This document shows positions 41,257 to 52,023 of a stretch of DNA of 54,646 nucleotides, piece after piece; position 1 is the stretch's first letter, and the number at the start of each line of letters is the position of its first letter. The translations under genes were made by a program, and so were the position numbers. The notes beneath the pieces were generated by a model. The model saw only the letters and a program-made list of their open reading frames with translations, did no database searches and was not told the origin of the DNA. Origin of the DNA: Candidatus Gastranaerophilales bacterium (GTDB lineage Bacteria; Cyanobacteriota; Vampirovibrionia; Gastranaerophilales; Gastranaerophilaceae); contig CALUSA010000005.1 in NCBI GenBank assembly GCA_944323275.1, forward strand, positions 1 through 54,646, given 5' to 3'.

Positions 41257-42736
41257 AAAATCTTTAATAATAAATTTGAGTTGCATTTTTTTGTATGCTG
41301 CAGCAACTCTGACAATAGTTTTGCACCATGAAATCTGGGCTGATGAAGCGCAGGTCTGGCTCATCGTAAAAAATCTCGGATTTATAGCTTTGTTCAAACA
41401 TCTTGTGAATGAAGGACATCCTGCATTATTTTATCTTTTAATGATGCCTTTTGCAAAAATGAATGTTTCAATATTCTTTATGCAAATTTTCTGCTGGTTA
41501 TGCTCTTGTGCAGGTGTATTTTTATTACTGACATTTGCGCCTTTTAATAAAATAACAAAATGTGCCATCATAACCAGTGCAGGATTTTTATATTTCTTCC
41601 CTGTCATTGCAAGAAGTTATTCTCTGCTGCCTTTGTTGATTTTTGCCCTCGCTGCTATTTATAAAGACAGACTAAAACACCCGTTATTTTTTTCTATATT
41701 GCTTGCATTAACAGCAAACATCCACGTCATAATGTTTGGCTTTGTTTTTATAACAGGATTGTTTTTTCTTTTAGAAATTTTTAAAGAAAAAAAACTGGGC
41801 AATTCTATTTGTACTTCAGCAATAATTATTACAGGACTTTTGGCTGTAGTCATACAGCTTTGGGGGACAGAAAGTGCAAACAGTATGATAAACTTTTCGA
41901 CGCAAAATATCTGGAGTTCCTGCATAATTGTACCGGTTCAATTTTTTGTGAATGCAGTTGATTTTAATAACGCTCTATATTTTATAATAAATAAATTATC
42001 TTTTGGAACTGTTTTATATGTTTTATTCGGGTTTATATTTTTTATTTTATATATAAACCTGTGCGTTGGTCTGTGGTTTTATGACAAAAAAATATTTGTT
42101 ATAAACTCACTTGGCGTGCTTTTTCAATTTTTTATTTATATATTTGCCTATTCTGCACTAATGTATCCATCAAGAATATTTTGTGCATTTATAATAACAA
42201 TTTTTTGCTACTGGATTGTGTTAGGACAACACCAACATAAAAAAACAAAACTATTTTCCGTTAAAACAATAAATATTATAATAACCGTATTTTTTGCAAT
42301 GACTGTCTTTAACGGAATCAATTACACAATAAAAGATATAACCGGCAATTATTCATCGGCAAAAGAAACCGCCAAATTTATAAAACAAAACATACCGGAA
42401 AATTCTGTACTAATCCCGACAGAAGACGGTTGTGCATTAGGCATATATTATTACCTTCCGGAAAGAAAATTCTGGTCTTTAAGAAGGCAAACATATATAA
42501 AATATATGAAATGGGTAAAAGAAGACAATAATGTTTATGAAGATTATTATTTTACAAAAATACTGGAAAATAATATACAAAAACATAAATTAAAAAATGT
42601 TTATATTATATCGTCAAATTTCATGAATCTTCATCATTTTGAAGACAAGCTACCATCAAAATACAAACTGATTTTTTCTTCTAATAAAGCAGTGGCACTG
42701 GGGGAAAGTTTTAAAATTTACAGATTTAAGGAATAA
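41228..42736 (+). CDS. GT-C-like polytopic membrane glycosyltransferase (array copy B2)
   Basis: This is a 502-residue paralogue of the previous gene. It has the LHHEIWADEAQVW motif (Asp39-Glu40) and NEGHPALFYLLMMPFAKMN, which matches copy B4 (45535) more than B1 or B3. The annotated start is a GTG at 41228. An ATG three codons later (41237) is equally possible, as neither has a clear ribosome site. Its first part is almost identical at DNA level to the start of B3 (41249-41361 against 42755-42867). The C-terminal soluble domain again begins with a SSAKETAKFIKQNIPEN segment. Confidence 0.72.
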   Translation: MKNMLKTENKKSLIINLSCIFLYAAATLTIVLHHEIWADEAQVWLIVKNLGFIALFKHLVNEGHPALFYLLMMPFAKMNVSIFFMQIFCWLCSCAGVFLLLTFAPFNKITKCAIITSAGFLYFFPVIARSYSLLPLLIFALAAIYKDRLKHPLFFSILLALTANIHVIMFGFVFITGLFFLLEIFKEKKLGNSICTSAIIITGLLAVVIQLWGTESANSMINFSTQNIWSSCIIVPVQFFVNAVDFNNALYFIINKLSFGTVLYVLFGFIFFILYINLCVGLWFYDKKIFVINSLGVLFQFFIYIFAYSALMYPSRIFCAFIITIFCYWIVLGQHQHKKTKLFSVKTINIIITVFFAMTVFNGINYTIKDITGNYSSAKETAKFIKQNIPENSVLIPTEDGCALGIYYYLPERKFWSLRRQTYIKYMKWVKEDNNVYEDYYFTKILENNIQKHKLKNVYIISSNFMNLHHFEDKLPSKYKLIFSSNKAVALGESFKIYRFKE

Positions 42737-42751
42737 TTGTAATAAAATAAT

Positions 42752-44155
42752 ATGGAAAATAAAAAATCTTTAATAATAAATTTGATCTGCATTTTTTTGT
42801 ATGCTGCAGCAACGCTGACAATAGTTTTGCACCATGAGATCTGGGCTGATGAAGCACAGGTCTGGCTGGTGGTAAGAGATTTAAACTTCAGCGGCATAAT
42901 CTCCCACGTACGTACGGAAGGTCACCCGCTGCTGTGGTATTTTATTTTATTACCATTTGCAAAACTACCCCAAGCCAATGCTGTCATAATGCAATTAATC
43001 AACTGGCTGGTTGTTGTTATATCTGTCAGTGTCCTTTTATTAAAATCTCCGTTTAACCTATTCAGCAAAATTTCTATACTTTTAAGCTCAGGTTTTTTGT
43101 ACTGGTATGCTGCAATATCAAGAAGCTACTGTTTCATTCTTCTGTTTATGTTTTTAATTGCTGCATTCTACAAAAAACAAAAAGAGCATCCTTTTATATA
43201 TGCAACATTAGTAATACTGCTGGCAAATACCCATATAATAATGATGGGTTTTTGCACGGCTCTTGCTATTATTTTCCTGTGGAATAACAGAGATAAAAAA
43301 TCAATAACAGCAGCAGGATTAATGTTTGCTTCTTTTGCCTGCATAACTTTGTATTTGTGGGGCAGTCAGAACGAAAACACAATCATACAAACGGATATAA
43401 CCGGAAACTTTTTAAACAGAACGATTTATGAACTGAACAAAGCAATTTATTGCATATACAACAGTATAAATCCTTTATTCACAGCTATTTTTTATATTTT
43501 TACAGTTTTTGCCGGAATTACTATAGGATTTTTAAACAGACAAATGCTGTTTGTGTATATTTGTAGTACAATTTTTCAATTTATGATTTACATTTGCGTC
43601 TGGGGACAAATTCCGCAGCGAACATTTTTATTATTTTTAGTAATAGTTTTTTGTTTTTGGATTGTTTTTAAAGATTGCTCTCACAAGCTTAAAAATACAA
43701 TTAATATATTAATTATACTTGCATTCTTGCCGTCATTTGCCGGCGGATGGTATTTTATACAAAAAGATATGACCCAGCTTTTTTCCGACGGTAAAAATAC
43801 TGCTGATTTTATTAAAAAAAATATTCCTGAAGATGCATTTATCTTATCAAATTTTCCGTTAACAACGGTTTCCGTAAGTATTTATCTGCCAAAAGACAAA
43901 TGGAAATTTTTCTACCCCGGATATCAAAACTATTATACTTTTGCAGATTTTAAAAAAATAAGTCCGTCAACCGTCCCTTTAGCTCTGACAGAATATTTAA
44001 AACAAAGAAATGACATTTATGTTATCATGAGTGCCGGAACTTTTTATGATGACATAAAACCTGTTTATATTTCGTCAGACAAAGTATTTATGCAACAGGA
44101 AAAATATGCAATTTATCATTTAACCCGAACAGACTTTACGGATAATAAAAAATGA
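42752..44155 (+). CDS. GT-C-like polytopic membrane glycosyltransferase (array copy B3, mosaic)
   Basis: The 467-residue paralogue has LHHEIWADEAQVW (Asp33-Glu34). Its first 38 codons are nearly the same as those of B2. From VWLVVRDL onward it switches to B1-type sequence (GIISHVRTEGHPLLWYF), which suggests gene conversion. About ten membrane helices and a soluble C-terminal domain (from DGKNTADFIKKNIPED) complete it. It starts 15 bases after B2 and overlaps the next gene by four bases. Confidence 0.72.
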   Translation: MENKKSLIINLICIFLYAAATLTIVLHHEIWADEAQVWLVVRDLNFSGIISHVRTEGHPLLWYFILLPFAKLPQANAVIMQLINWLVVVISVSVLLLKSPFNLFSKISILLSSGFLYWYAAISRSYCFILLFMFLIAAFYKKQKEHPFIYATLVILLANTHIIMMGFCTALAIIFLWNNRDKKSITAAGLMFASFACITLYLWGSQNENTIIQTDITGNFLNRTIYELNKAIYCIYNSINPLFTAIFYIFTVFAGITIGFLNRQMLFVYICSTIFQFMIYICVWGQIPQRTFLLFLVIVFCFWIVFKDCSHKLKNTINILIILAFLPSFAGGWYFIQKDMTQLFSDGKNTADFIKKNIPEDAFILSNFPLTTVSVSIYLPKDKWKFFYPGYQNYYTFADFKKISPSTVPLALTEYLKQRNDIYVIMSAGTFYDDIKPVYISSDKVFMQQEKYAIYHLTRTDFTDNKK

Positions 44156-45522
44156 AAAAAAATTTATTATTTAAAACCGAAAATATTTTTTTAATACTTT
44201 GTCTGTTATGGGGATTGATATTTATTTGTGTAAATCCGCCGTTCCAATCACCGGACGAACCGGAACATTTTTTTAAAATGTGGGGATATACACAAGGTAC
44301 ATACAGATATCAAATAAAAGATAATCAAACGGGTCTTTGTATGCCTCAAAGCATAGCATATCTGTATCAGTTTTATAATGTTTACCGCCTTTCAAATAAC
44401 AAAATTCCGTACAAAGCAACTCTCCAATCTTTAGAGCTGCCGCTGGGTAAAGATACGACAACATTTTTAGCACATACACCGACAAGCTATACCCCTGTGT
44501 CTTATTTCCCTTCTTTTATTGTTTTATGGCTGATGAAACTTTTAAATTTTAAACCTCTTTTTATGATGTACATACTGAGGTTTTGTTCGCTGCTTGTTTA
44601 TCTCGCACTTATGTATTGCGCAATAAAAATAGTTCCGTGTCAAAAATTGCTGTTCTGCTTTTTTGCAATGCTGCCGGTTAATATAAGTCAGGCAAGTTCA
44701 ATAAGTACGGACGGTCTGACACTCGGAATTGTTATGCTGTATCTGGCTTACACTTTTAAACTCGCATTTGATGATTCTAAACCCAAAATACATGCCGGAG
44801 AAATATCAATCTGGAGCGGGTTAATAACCCTTATATCTCTTTTAAAATTTGCGTATTTTCCTTTAATTTTATTGTATTTTTTAATACCTGATAATAAATT
44901 TAAAACCGCAAAGGCTTATTATATAAATTTTTGTTTGATAGCGTTAATAAATATCTTTATCACCGGATTATTTTTAATCCCTATTGTAAATTCTCCGCTC
45001 ATAAGTACTTACGGAATGACACAACATTTTATAAACAAATCAATTTTAATTAAAGAAATCATTACTTCCCCTGTTGCTTACGCAAAAACGATTCTTTTAT
45101 CCACAATATTTCTTAAAAACTTCCTGTACCAAAATATGATATCGAGTATAGGTGTAACACTGGCAATGATACCGTTAAAATACACTCATCTGGCGTGGGC
45201 AGGGCTAATCTGTACAATTTTTTATAAAAATAAAAAAGAAAAATGCTGTGATATTAAATTAAAAAACAAACTATGGATATTTACAGCCGTTGTATTGTCT
45301 TATGTAATAATAATGACCTCTGTTTATCTTATATACCAAACAAAGCCATATATAGTCGGCATACAGGGAAGATACTTGACTGCCCTTATACCTGTATTCC
45401 TGTTATTGTTTTATACAAAAAAACTCCGAATGCAAAGCACTGTAATCCCTATAGGTTTATTTGTCATATCGCAGTGCCTGATGATTCAAAATTTGATTAC
45501 ACTTGTTTTGAGATATTATTAA
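44152..45522 (+). CDS. DUF2142-like polytopic membrane protein (array copy A3)
   Basis: This is the 456-residue third DUF2142 copy, with FKTEN, NPPFQSPDEPEH (Asp35-Glu36, His39), FKMWGYTQGTYRYQIKD and VGIQGRYLTALIP. It is closer to A2 than to A1. It is inserted between two GT-C-like genes, which shows that the array was built by more than simple tandem doubling. The variable loop (about residues 53-90) differs strongly from A1 and A2. Confidence 0.75.
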   Translation: MKKNLLFKTENIFLILCLLWGLIFICVNPPFQSPDEPEHFFKMWGYTQGTYRYQIKDNQTGLCMPQSIAYLYQFYNVYRLSNNKIPYKATLQSLELPLGKDTTTFLAHTPTSYTPVSYFPSFIVLWLMKLLNFKPLFMMYILRFCSLLVYLALMYCAIKIVPCQKLLFCFFAMLPVNISQASSISTDGLTLGIVMLYLAYTFKLAFDDSKPKIHAGEISIWSGLITLISLLKFAYFPLILLYFLIPDNKFKTAKAYYINFCLIALINIFITGLFLIPIVNSPLISTYGMTQHFINKSILIKEIITSPVAYAKTILLSTIFLKNFLYQNMISSIGVTLAMIPLKYTHLAWAGLICTIFYKNKKEKCCDIKLKNKLWIFTAVVLSYVIIMTSVYLIYQTKPYIVGIQGRYLTALIPVFLLLFYTKKLRMQSTVIPIGLFVISQCLMIQNLITLVLRYY

Positions 45523-45534
45523 AATATACATTTT

Positions 45535-47070
45535 ATGGAAGATAAGATTATGGAAGAAAGCAAAAAAACACTGTTTAAAAATATAATTTGCACAATACTG
45601 TATGCGGTATTTACTTTAATAATAGTACTGCACCATGAAACCTGGGCTGACGAGGCACAGGTCTGGCTATTGGCAAAACATCTTTCAATATTTGATTTCA
45701 GTCTATTCAAACACCTTGTTAACGAAGGTCATCCCTCATTTTTTTATATATTAATGATGCCTTTTGCAAAAATGAATATGTCCATAATATTTATGCAGAT
45801 ATTCTGCTGGATTTGTATGGTCTGCAGCGTGTTTTTATTTTTGCAGTACTCCCCGTTTAACAAATTTGCAAAATTCTCCATAATAACAAGCGCAGGATTT
45901 TTATATTTCTTCCCCGTAATTGCGAGAAGTTACTCTATATTACCGCTTCTCGTATTTTTACTGGCAATCCTGTACCCGAAATCGAACAAACATCCCTTCT
46001 GGTATGCTGCTTTGATATTTATGCTTGCTAACACTCATATTATAATGCTTGGTTTCTGCGGACTTTTAACACTGGATTTTCTGTATAAAAATCTTATTAA
46101 AATTGAAAAAGAAACAGATAAAAGTACTTTAAAAAAATATGCAGTTGCTTTTGGTGTTATGTGCCTCGGATTGCTGGCTGTTGTTTTACAACTGCACGGT
46201 ACAACCTCAAGCAATGTTGTGATAAAAATTGACACAACAGGTCTTAGTGTAAGCGTATTAAAAGTAATAAGCCAGTTTTTCATAAATTCCGTAGACAACC
46301 AGTGGCCTGATATCGGACAAATAATGTTTCCGTTATTAAACGTACCGTTAATAATGTTATCGGTAATATTGTATATAGTCTTGCTGATTGCACTTTTAAT
46401 TAAAAACACAAAACTGTTTTTAATAGCATTTTTTAGTATTTTATTTCAGCTTATAATTTATATACTTGGCTATAATCACTGGATTTTTGTAACAAGAATT
46501 TTCTGCGCACACATAATTTTAATATTCTGTTTATGGCTTATGCTGCAGCAAGAAAATATATCGGCAAAATTTAAAATTATAATTAATTCGGTTATTACTT
46601 TGTTCTTTATTTTTACCTTAATGAACGGTATAAAATATTCAATACTTGATATCAAATACAACTATTCCGGTGCAAAAGAAACCGCCCAATGGATTAAAAA
46701 CAATATAGACAAAAACACCTCGGTAATAATTACAGACAACGACCCCCATGCAATAAGTGTTGTATATTACTTAAACGGAGCCAATGAAATTTATTCCGCA
46801 CAGCATGAATATAATATTAAATATGTTGTATGGGACAAAAAGATTTTTTATATTCTGGACAAAGACGGATGGGATAAATATGCAAAATTTGTTACAGAAA
46901 CCAACCCTTACTTTAAAAACAAAAAAATATATGCTCTTGTCCCGTTTTTTGATGCAGACAGGTTACACGTAACGGAACTGAAAAATTATAAACCCGTCTA
47001 TGAAAGCCATAGCGCAATAGTTAAACTGGAAGGCTTCAGAATATACGAATATATCGGGGATACAAAATAA
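45535..47070 (+). CDS. GT-C-like polytopic membrane glycosyltransferase (array copy B4)
   Basis: The 511-residue paralogue, closest to B2, has LHHETWADEAQVW (Asp39-Glu40), NEGHPSFFYILMMPFAKMN and SAGFLYFFPVIARSYS. The soluble C-terminal domain is the longest of the four. The start may be the ATG at 45535 or the ATG at 45550. It is the last gene of the array. No clear terminator follows, only AT-rich sequence before groES. Confidence 0.72.
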   Translation: MEDKIMEESKKTLFKNIICTILYAVFTLIIVLHHETWADEAQVWLLAKHLSIFDFSLFKHLVNEGHPSFFYILMMPFAKMNMSIIFMQIFCWICMVCSVFLFLQYSPFNKFAKFSIITSAGFLYFFPVIARSYSILPLLVFLLAILYPKSNKHPFWYAALIFMLANTHIIMLGFCGLLTLDFLYKNLIKIEKETDKSTLKKYAVAFGVMCLGLLAVVLQLHGTTSSNVVIKIDTTGLSVSVLKVISQFFINSVDNQWPDIGQIMFPLLNVPLIMLSVILYIVLLIALLIKNTKLFLIAFFSILFQLIIYILGYNHWIFVTRIFCAHIILIFCLWLMLQQENISAKFKIIINSVITLFFIFTLMNGIKYSILDIKYNYSGAKETAQWIKNNIDKNTSVIITDNDPHAISVVYYLNGANEIYSAQHEYNIKYVVWDKKIFYILDKDGWDKYAKFVTETNPYFKNKKIYALVPFFDADRLHVTELKNYKPVYESHSAIVKLEGFRIYEYIGDTK

Positions 47071-47124
47071 TTATCAAATAATTAATTTTTCATTAATATT
47101 TAAAAAATTTTTTGCATGAAATGA

Positions 47125-47160
47125 TATAAAAGAATAGTAAGTTAGTTGTTTATTAAACAA
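47125..47160 (+). promoter_or_regulatory. groES upstream region with a perfect palindrome
   Basis: A TATAAA at 47125-47130 may be the -10. TTGTTTATTAAACAA (47146-47160) is a perfect 7-1-7 inverted repeat a little downstream, where an operator could block transcription. No CIRCE element (TTAGCACTC-N9-GAGTGCTAA) is present. The -35 is not clear. Confidence 0.4.
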
Positions 47161-47202
47161 AAAATTTATCATATCGATATTTAAATAAAAAAGGAGGACA
47201 TT

Positions 47203-47490
47203 ATGTCAATAAGACCGTTAGGTGACAAAATCGTTATTAAAGTTATCGAAGACACAGAACAAACTTCAGGAGGTATTTTTATTCCTGATTCTGCAAAAGA
47301 AAAACCGCAAAAAGGTGAAGTTGTTGCTGTAGGTCCGGGCAAAACTCTTGATGACGGCAAAAAAGAAGAAATGGAAGTCAAAGTAGGAGAAAAAGTTTTG
47401 TTCGCAAAATACGCAGGCACTGACGTAAAAATGGGCGAAGATATCTTCAAAATCATGTCAGTAAAAGACGTCTTAGGCGTATTAGAATAA
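47203..47490 (+). CDS. groES: Co-chaperonin GroES
   Basis: The 95-residue cap protein of the GroEL chaperonin has the family opening IRPLGDKIVIKV, the mobile loop around residues 16-33 (DTEQTSGGIFIPDSA), VVAVGPG and the closing FAKYAGTDVKM. An AAAGGAGG ribosome site lies just before the ATG. groEL follows 82 bases later across a structured repeat. Confidence 0.97.
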   Translation: MSIRPLGDKIVIKVIEDTEQTSGGIFIPDSAKEKPQKGEVVAVGPGKTLDDGKKEEMEVKVGEKVLFAKYAGTDVKMGEDIFKIMSVKDVLGVLE

Positions 47491-49216
<1,726 letters not shown>

Positions 49217-49250
49217 TTAAAACCTGATTACAAATAACTTTCCACAAAAG

Positions 49251-49279
49251 CAGACTCGAATATTTCGGGTCTGTTTTTT
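49251..49279 (+). terminator. Rho-independent terminator of groESL
   Basis: CAGACTCGAA (49251-49260) pairs with TTCGGGTCTG (49264-49273), including one G-T pair, with a three-base loop and six T residues after it. Confidence 0.9.
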
Positions 49280-49333
49280 AATAAATTATAAAAAATATTT
49301 AGAAATTTTAGTGAAACGGAAAATACATTAATA

Positions 49334-49375
49334 ATTACATGTATGTAATATGTTAAATTTTAAAATAAATATAAT
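49334..49375 (+). promoter_or_regulatory. Promoter and operator-like palindrome of the Xre gene
   Basis: ATTACAT-GT-ATGTAAT (49334-49349) is a perfect inverted repeat. TATAAT (49370-49375) ends seven bases before the ATG at 49383, so the transcript would be leaderless. The palindrome covers the -35 area, as expected for autorepression by an Xre protein. Confidence 0.6.
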
Positions 49376-49382
49376 TACGTAT

Positions 49383-49631
49383 ATGGAATTATCAGAAGAA
49401 ATTATTAGAAAAAAACTAGGAAATTATCTAAAATCATTAAGAGAGGACAAAGGCATCTCCCTTAATATCTTTGCATACGAAAACGACATGACCACTGCAA
49501 CCGTCAGCAGAATTGAAAACGGTCTGGTTGATACAAAATTTTCTACACTCATTAAATATGCAAGGGGCTTAGAAATCCCTCTTGAAAATATCATAGTTCA
49601 TCTTAACATAGATTATACAAACGAAGATTAA
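49383..49631 (+). CDS. Xre-family helix-turn-helix transcriptional regulator
   Basis: The 82-residue protein is almost all one Cro/CI-type domain: LGNYLKSLREDKGISLNIFA, then NDMTTATVSRIENGLVDTKFSTL with the recognition helix. It has no sensor domain. I start it at 49383, right after a TATAAT. An upstream ATG at 49350 would overlap the palindrome and the -10. It reads in the same direction as the radical-SAM-like gene 50 bases later and may control it and itself. Confidence 0.85.
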   Translation: MELSEEIIRKKLGNYLKSLREDKGISLNIFAYENDMTTATVSRIENGLVDTKFSTLIKYARGLEIPLENIIVHLNIDYTNED

Positions 49632-49681
49632 AAATTTTTAACAATATAACAAAAAATTTTTTTATAGTTTTTATAACAAGT

Positions 49682-51112
49682 ATGTTTATAAAAAATATAT
49701 CTATTCCGTTTACATATAAAAATAATAGTAATATCTCAGACAGCAACATCAATAATCGCATTTTTTATGACAAAAAATTGGCAACAGATACGGTTTCATT
49801 TAAAGGAAACAAAGAATTATCTGATGTAGAAAAATACGAAAGAGCGATAGATATTGTCGATTGTTTTTCAAAAAAACAAATACAAAATATGGATGACTTT
49901 GACCAAAAACACCTTGAAGGTATCCAATACGGTTTAAAAACTTTTGAAGATTTGAGTTTTCCTCAAATATATTTTCTGCTTTCAAATATGGGGGAAATTT
50001 CTGTTCCGGTTGTAAGAGATTGCTCAGGAATGTGTCCTGCCTGTAACGTTAACGGCAGACCAAAAGAACGAAATACTGACGCTATATCACGTATGGATTT
50101 TGAAGATTTTAAAAATTTTACAGATGATATAAAGGAAATTTCTCGCAGATTAAACTTTGACTGTGCGGCAAAAAGCCTTGAAAAATTAATAAATGATACA
50201 AAAGAATACGGATATTATACAATGCCGTCTTCTGCTTTATTCTACGACTCTGACGGTAAGGATATCTGGCTCAAAGATGAAAATGGCAAAATCCACGAAT
50301 TCCCCGAGCTAAACAAAATGTTGTATGAAGCAACAGGAATAAAAGGTATTTTTGATACAGCCGGATGGGCACCAAGAAATACTATAGTACAAACCAGAAT
50401 GGAAAAGCTTGTAAACTACTACAGCAAACCCGAAAACCAAAAAGAAATAGACCAGATCAATATTTCACTAAATCCTTATCACGGAATAATGGAAAAGGCT
50501 AATGAATACAAAAACAAAGGTGATATTACTTCTTATACAAGAATGAAAAAAACATACATAAACAATATTGTTAACGCTATGTACACCTGCACTCCGTTAG
50601 TAGACAGTGACTGTTATCAGATTTTGATTAAAGCTGCAGATTCAACACAAGACAATCGATTTAAAGATTATGACCAAGATGTTTGTATTAATTTACTTAA
50701 AGAAATAATAAAAACTCTTTTTGACAGATATTTACAAGACGTACAAGAGGGCAATTACAAATACGCAAAAAACTTTGAAGAAGCACAAATGCTTGCTTCT
50801 AAACAAGTTGCAAAGTGCTCTACTCTTTTAATAAACCTGACTCCGTCTGCAAAAAACAATATATTTTCAACCATAAAAGATAATTACAGTTATGTAAAAA
50901 ATAAGCCAAAAGCTTCTTTTAATGACGTTATGCAGACAAAATTGAATAACCTGCTTGTTGATGTTAACGGGGAAGTTTATATCAATAACGACCATGAATT
51001 ATTTAAAACTGATATTTGTTTAAATTTCAAAAATAAAAACAAAAAAACAAAACAATTATACCCTCTGCCGAACAAAAGAATTCTCAATACAAAAGACAAA
51101 ACTTTTAATTAA
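49682..51112 (+). CDS. Divergent radical-SAM-like protein with N-terminal SFKG segment
   Basis: The 476-residue protein has the spacing CxxxCxxC (Cys114, Cys118, Cys121 in RDCSGMCPAC), which in radical SAM enzymes binds the iron-sulphur cluster. Further on, GIFDTAGWAPRN and INISLNPYHG look like barrel strands of such enzymes, where 'PYH' contexts recall related maturases. The N-terminal 40 residues are polar, low-complexity and end in TVSFKG (37-42), shared with the pentein hydrolase at 3862-5022. The C-terminal 150 residues have no motif I recognise, so the substrate is unknown. It overlaps the 3' end of the convergent YitT gene. The call is from motifs only, and the barrel is not certain. 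Confidence 0.6.
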   Translation: MFIKNISIPFTYKNNSNISDSNINNRIFYDKKLATDTVSFKGNKELSDVEKYERAIDIVDCFSKKQIQNMDDFDQKHLEGIQYGLKTFEDLSFPQIYFLLSNMGEISVPVVRDCSGMCPACNVNGRPKERNTDAISRMDFEDFKNFTDDIKEISRRLNFDCAAKSLEKLINDTKEYGYYTMPSSALFYDSDGKDIWLKDENGKIHEFPELNKMLYEATGIKGIFDTAGWAPRNTIVQTRMEKLVNYYSKPENQKEIDQINISLNPYHGIMEKANEYKNKGDITSYTRMKKTYINNIVNAMYTCTPLVDSDCYQILIKAADSTQDNRFKDYDQDVCINLLKEIIKTLFDRYLQDVQEGNYKYAKNFEEAQMLASKQVAKCSTLLINLTPSAKNNIFSTIKDNYSYVKNKPKASFNDVMQTKLNNLLVDVNGEVYINNDHELFKTDICLNFKNKNKKTKQLYPLPNKRILNTKDKTFN

Positions 51113-51957
51113 ATATAATCATGTCTTTTTACACGACCGCCATCTACTTCATGGACATTTTCTATAGTTATAAATGCAGATTCGTCAACGGATTTCACAA
51201 GCTGTTTAAGTCGTGCTATTTCCATCCTGTTTATTACACAAAAGATAATTTTCTTTTCTGCACCGGAATATCCACCCCGTGCTTTTATATATGTTACGCT
51301 TACATCAAAATTTTCCATAATTGCATTACCGATATCAGTATGTTTTTCAGTAATAATTCTTACGGATTTTGATTCGTTCAAGCCTTCTAAAACAATATCT
51401 ATAACCCTGTAGGCAATAAAGTATGATATCATAGAATACATTGAACTGCGCCAGTCGCTATATACAAAACCTGCTGCCGTAAATATAAACAGATTAAAAA
51501 ACATTATTATCTCACCGACAGAAAACCCCCATTTTTTAGACAGATTTATGGATAAAATTTCCGTACCGTCTAAAGAAGCATTACTTCTCAATACCAGACC
51601 TACTCCTGCACCGAGAATCAAACCGCCGAATATACACGCCAAAAACGGGTCTGATACATGCCTGTGAGAAAGCCACACAGGTATAAAAGAAACCCCGAGC
51701 GACAGTATTGTTACGGCATAAAAAGTGAATGCCACAAACAGTTTGCCCATCTTTTTTAAAGCGAGAAATATAAAAGGTAAATTTAAAAGGAATATACACC
51801 ACCCAAGAGCAAAATTCGTCTTGTAATTGGTCATAATTGCAATACCGAGTATTCCTCCGTCAATAATTTTGTTCGGAATTAAAAAACACTCTAAAGCAAA
51901 TGCGGCAATTAATGCGCCAAGCGTCATTACTAGCAGATTTATAAGATTTTTTTTCAT
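51109..51957 (-). CDS. YitT family membrane protein (DUF161 plus DUF2179)
   Basis: The 282-residue protein has five to six membrane helices with the family motif IIDGGILGIAIM (about residues 31-42) and GLVLRSNASLDGTEIL. A soluble C-terminal DUF2179 domain (about 195-275, ARGGYSGAEKKIIFCVINR) may bind a small ligand. YitT proteins are putative transporters without firmly known substrate. It converges with the radical-SAM-like gene, with overlapping ends. Confidence 0.9.
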   Translation of the reverse strand: MKKNLINLLVMTLGALIAAFALECFLIPNKIIDGGILGIAIMTNYKTNFALGWCIFLLNLPFIFLALKKMGKLFVAFTFYAVTILSLGVSFIPVWLSHRHVSDPFLACIFGGLILGAGVGLVLRSNASLDGTEILSINLSKKWGFSVGEIIMFFNLFIFTAAGFVYSDWRSSMYSMISYFIAYRVIDIVLEGLNESKSVRIITEKHTDIGNAIMENFDVSVTYIKARGGYSGAEKKIIFCVINRMEIARLKQLVKSVDESAFITIENVHEVDGGRVKRHDYI

Positions 51958-52023
51958 AAACCAATGATAACATATCCGGCACTATTTGACAAAGAATTTA
52001 AAAGGTTCAAATATAAGGTGTAT

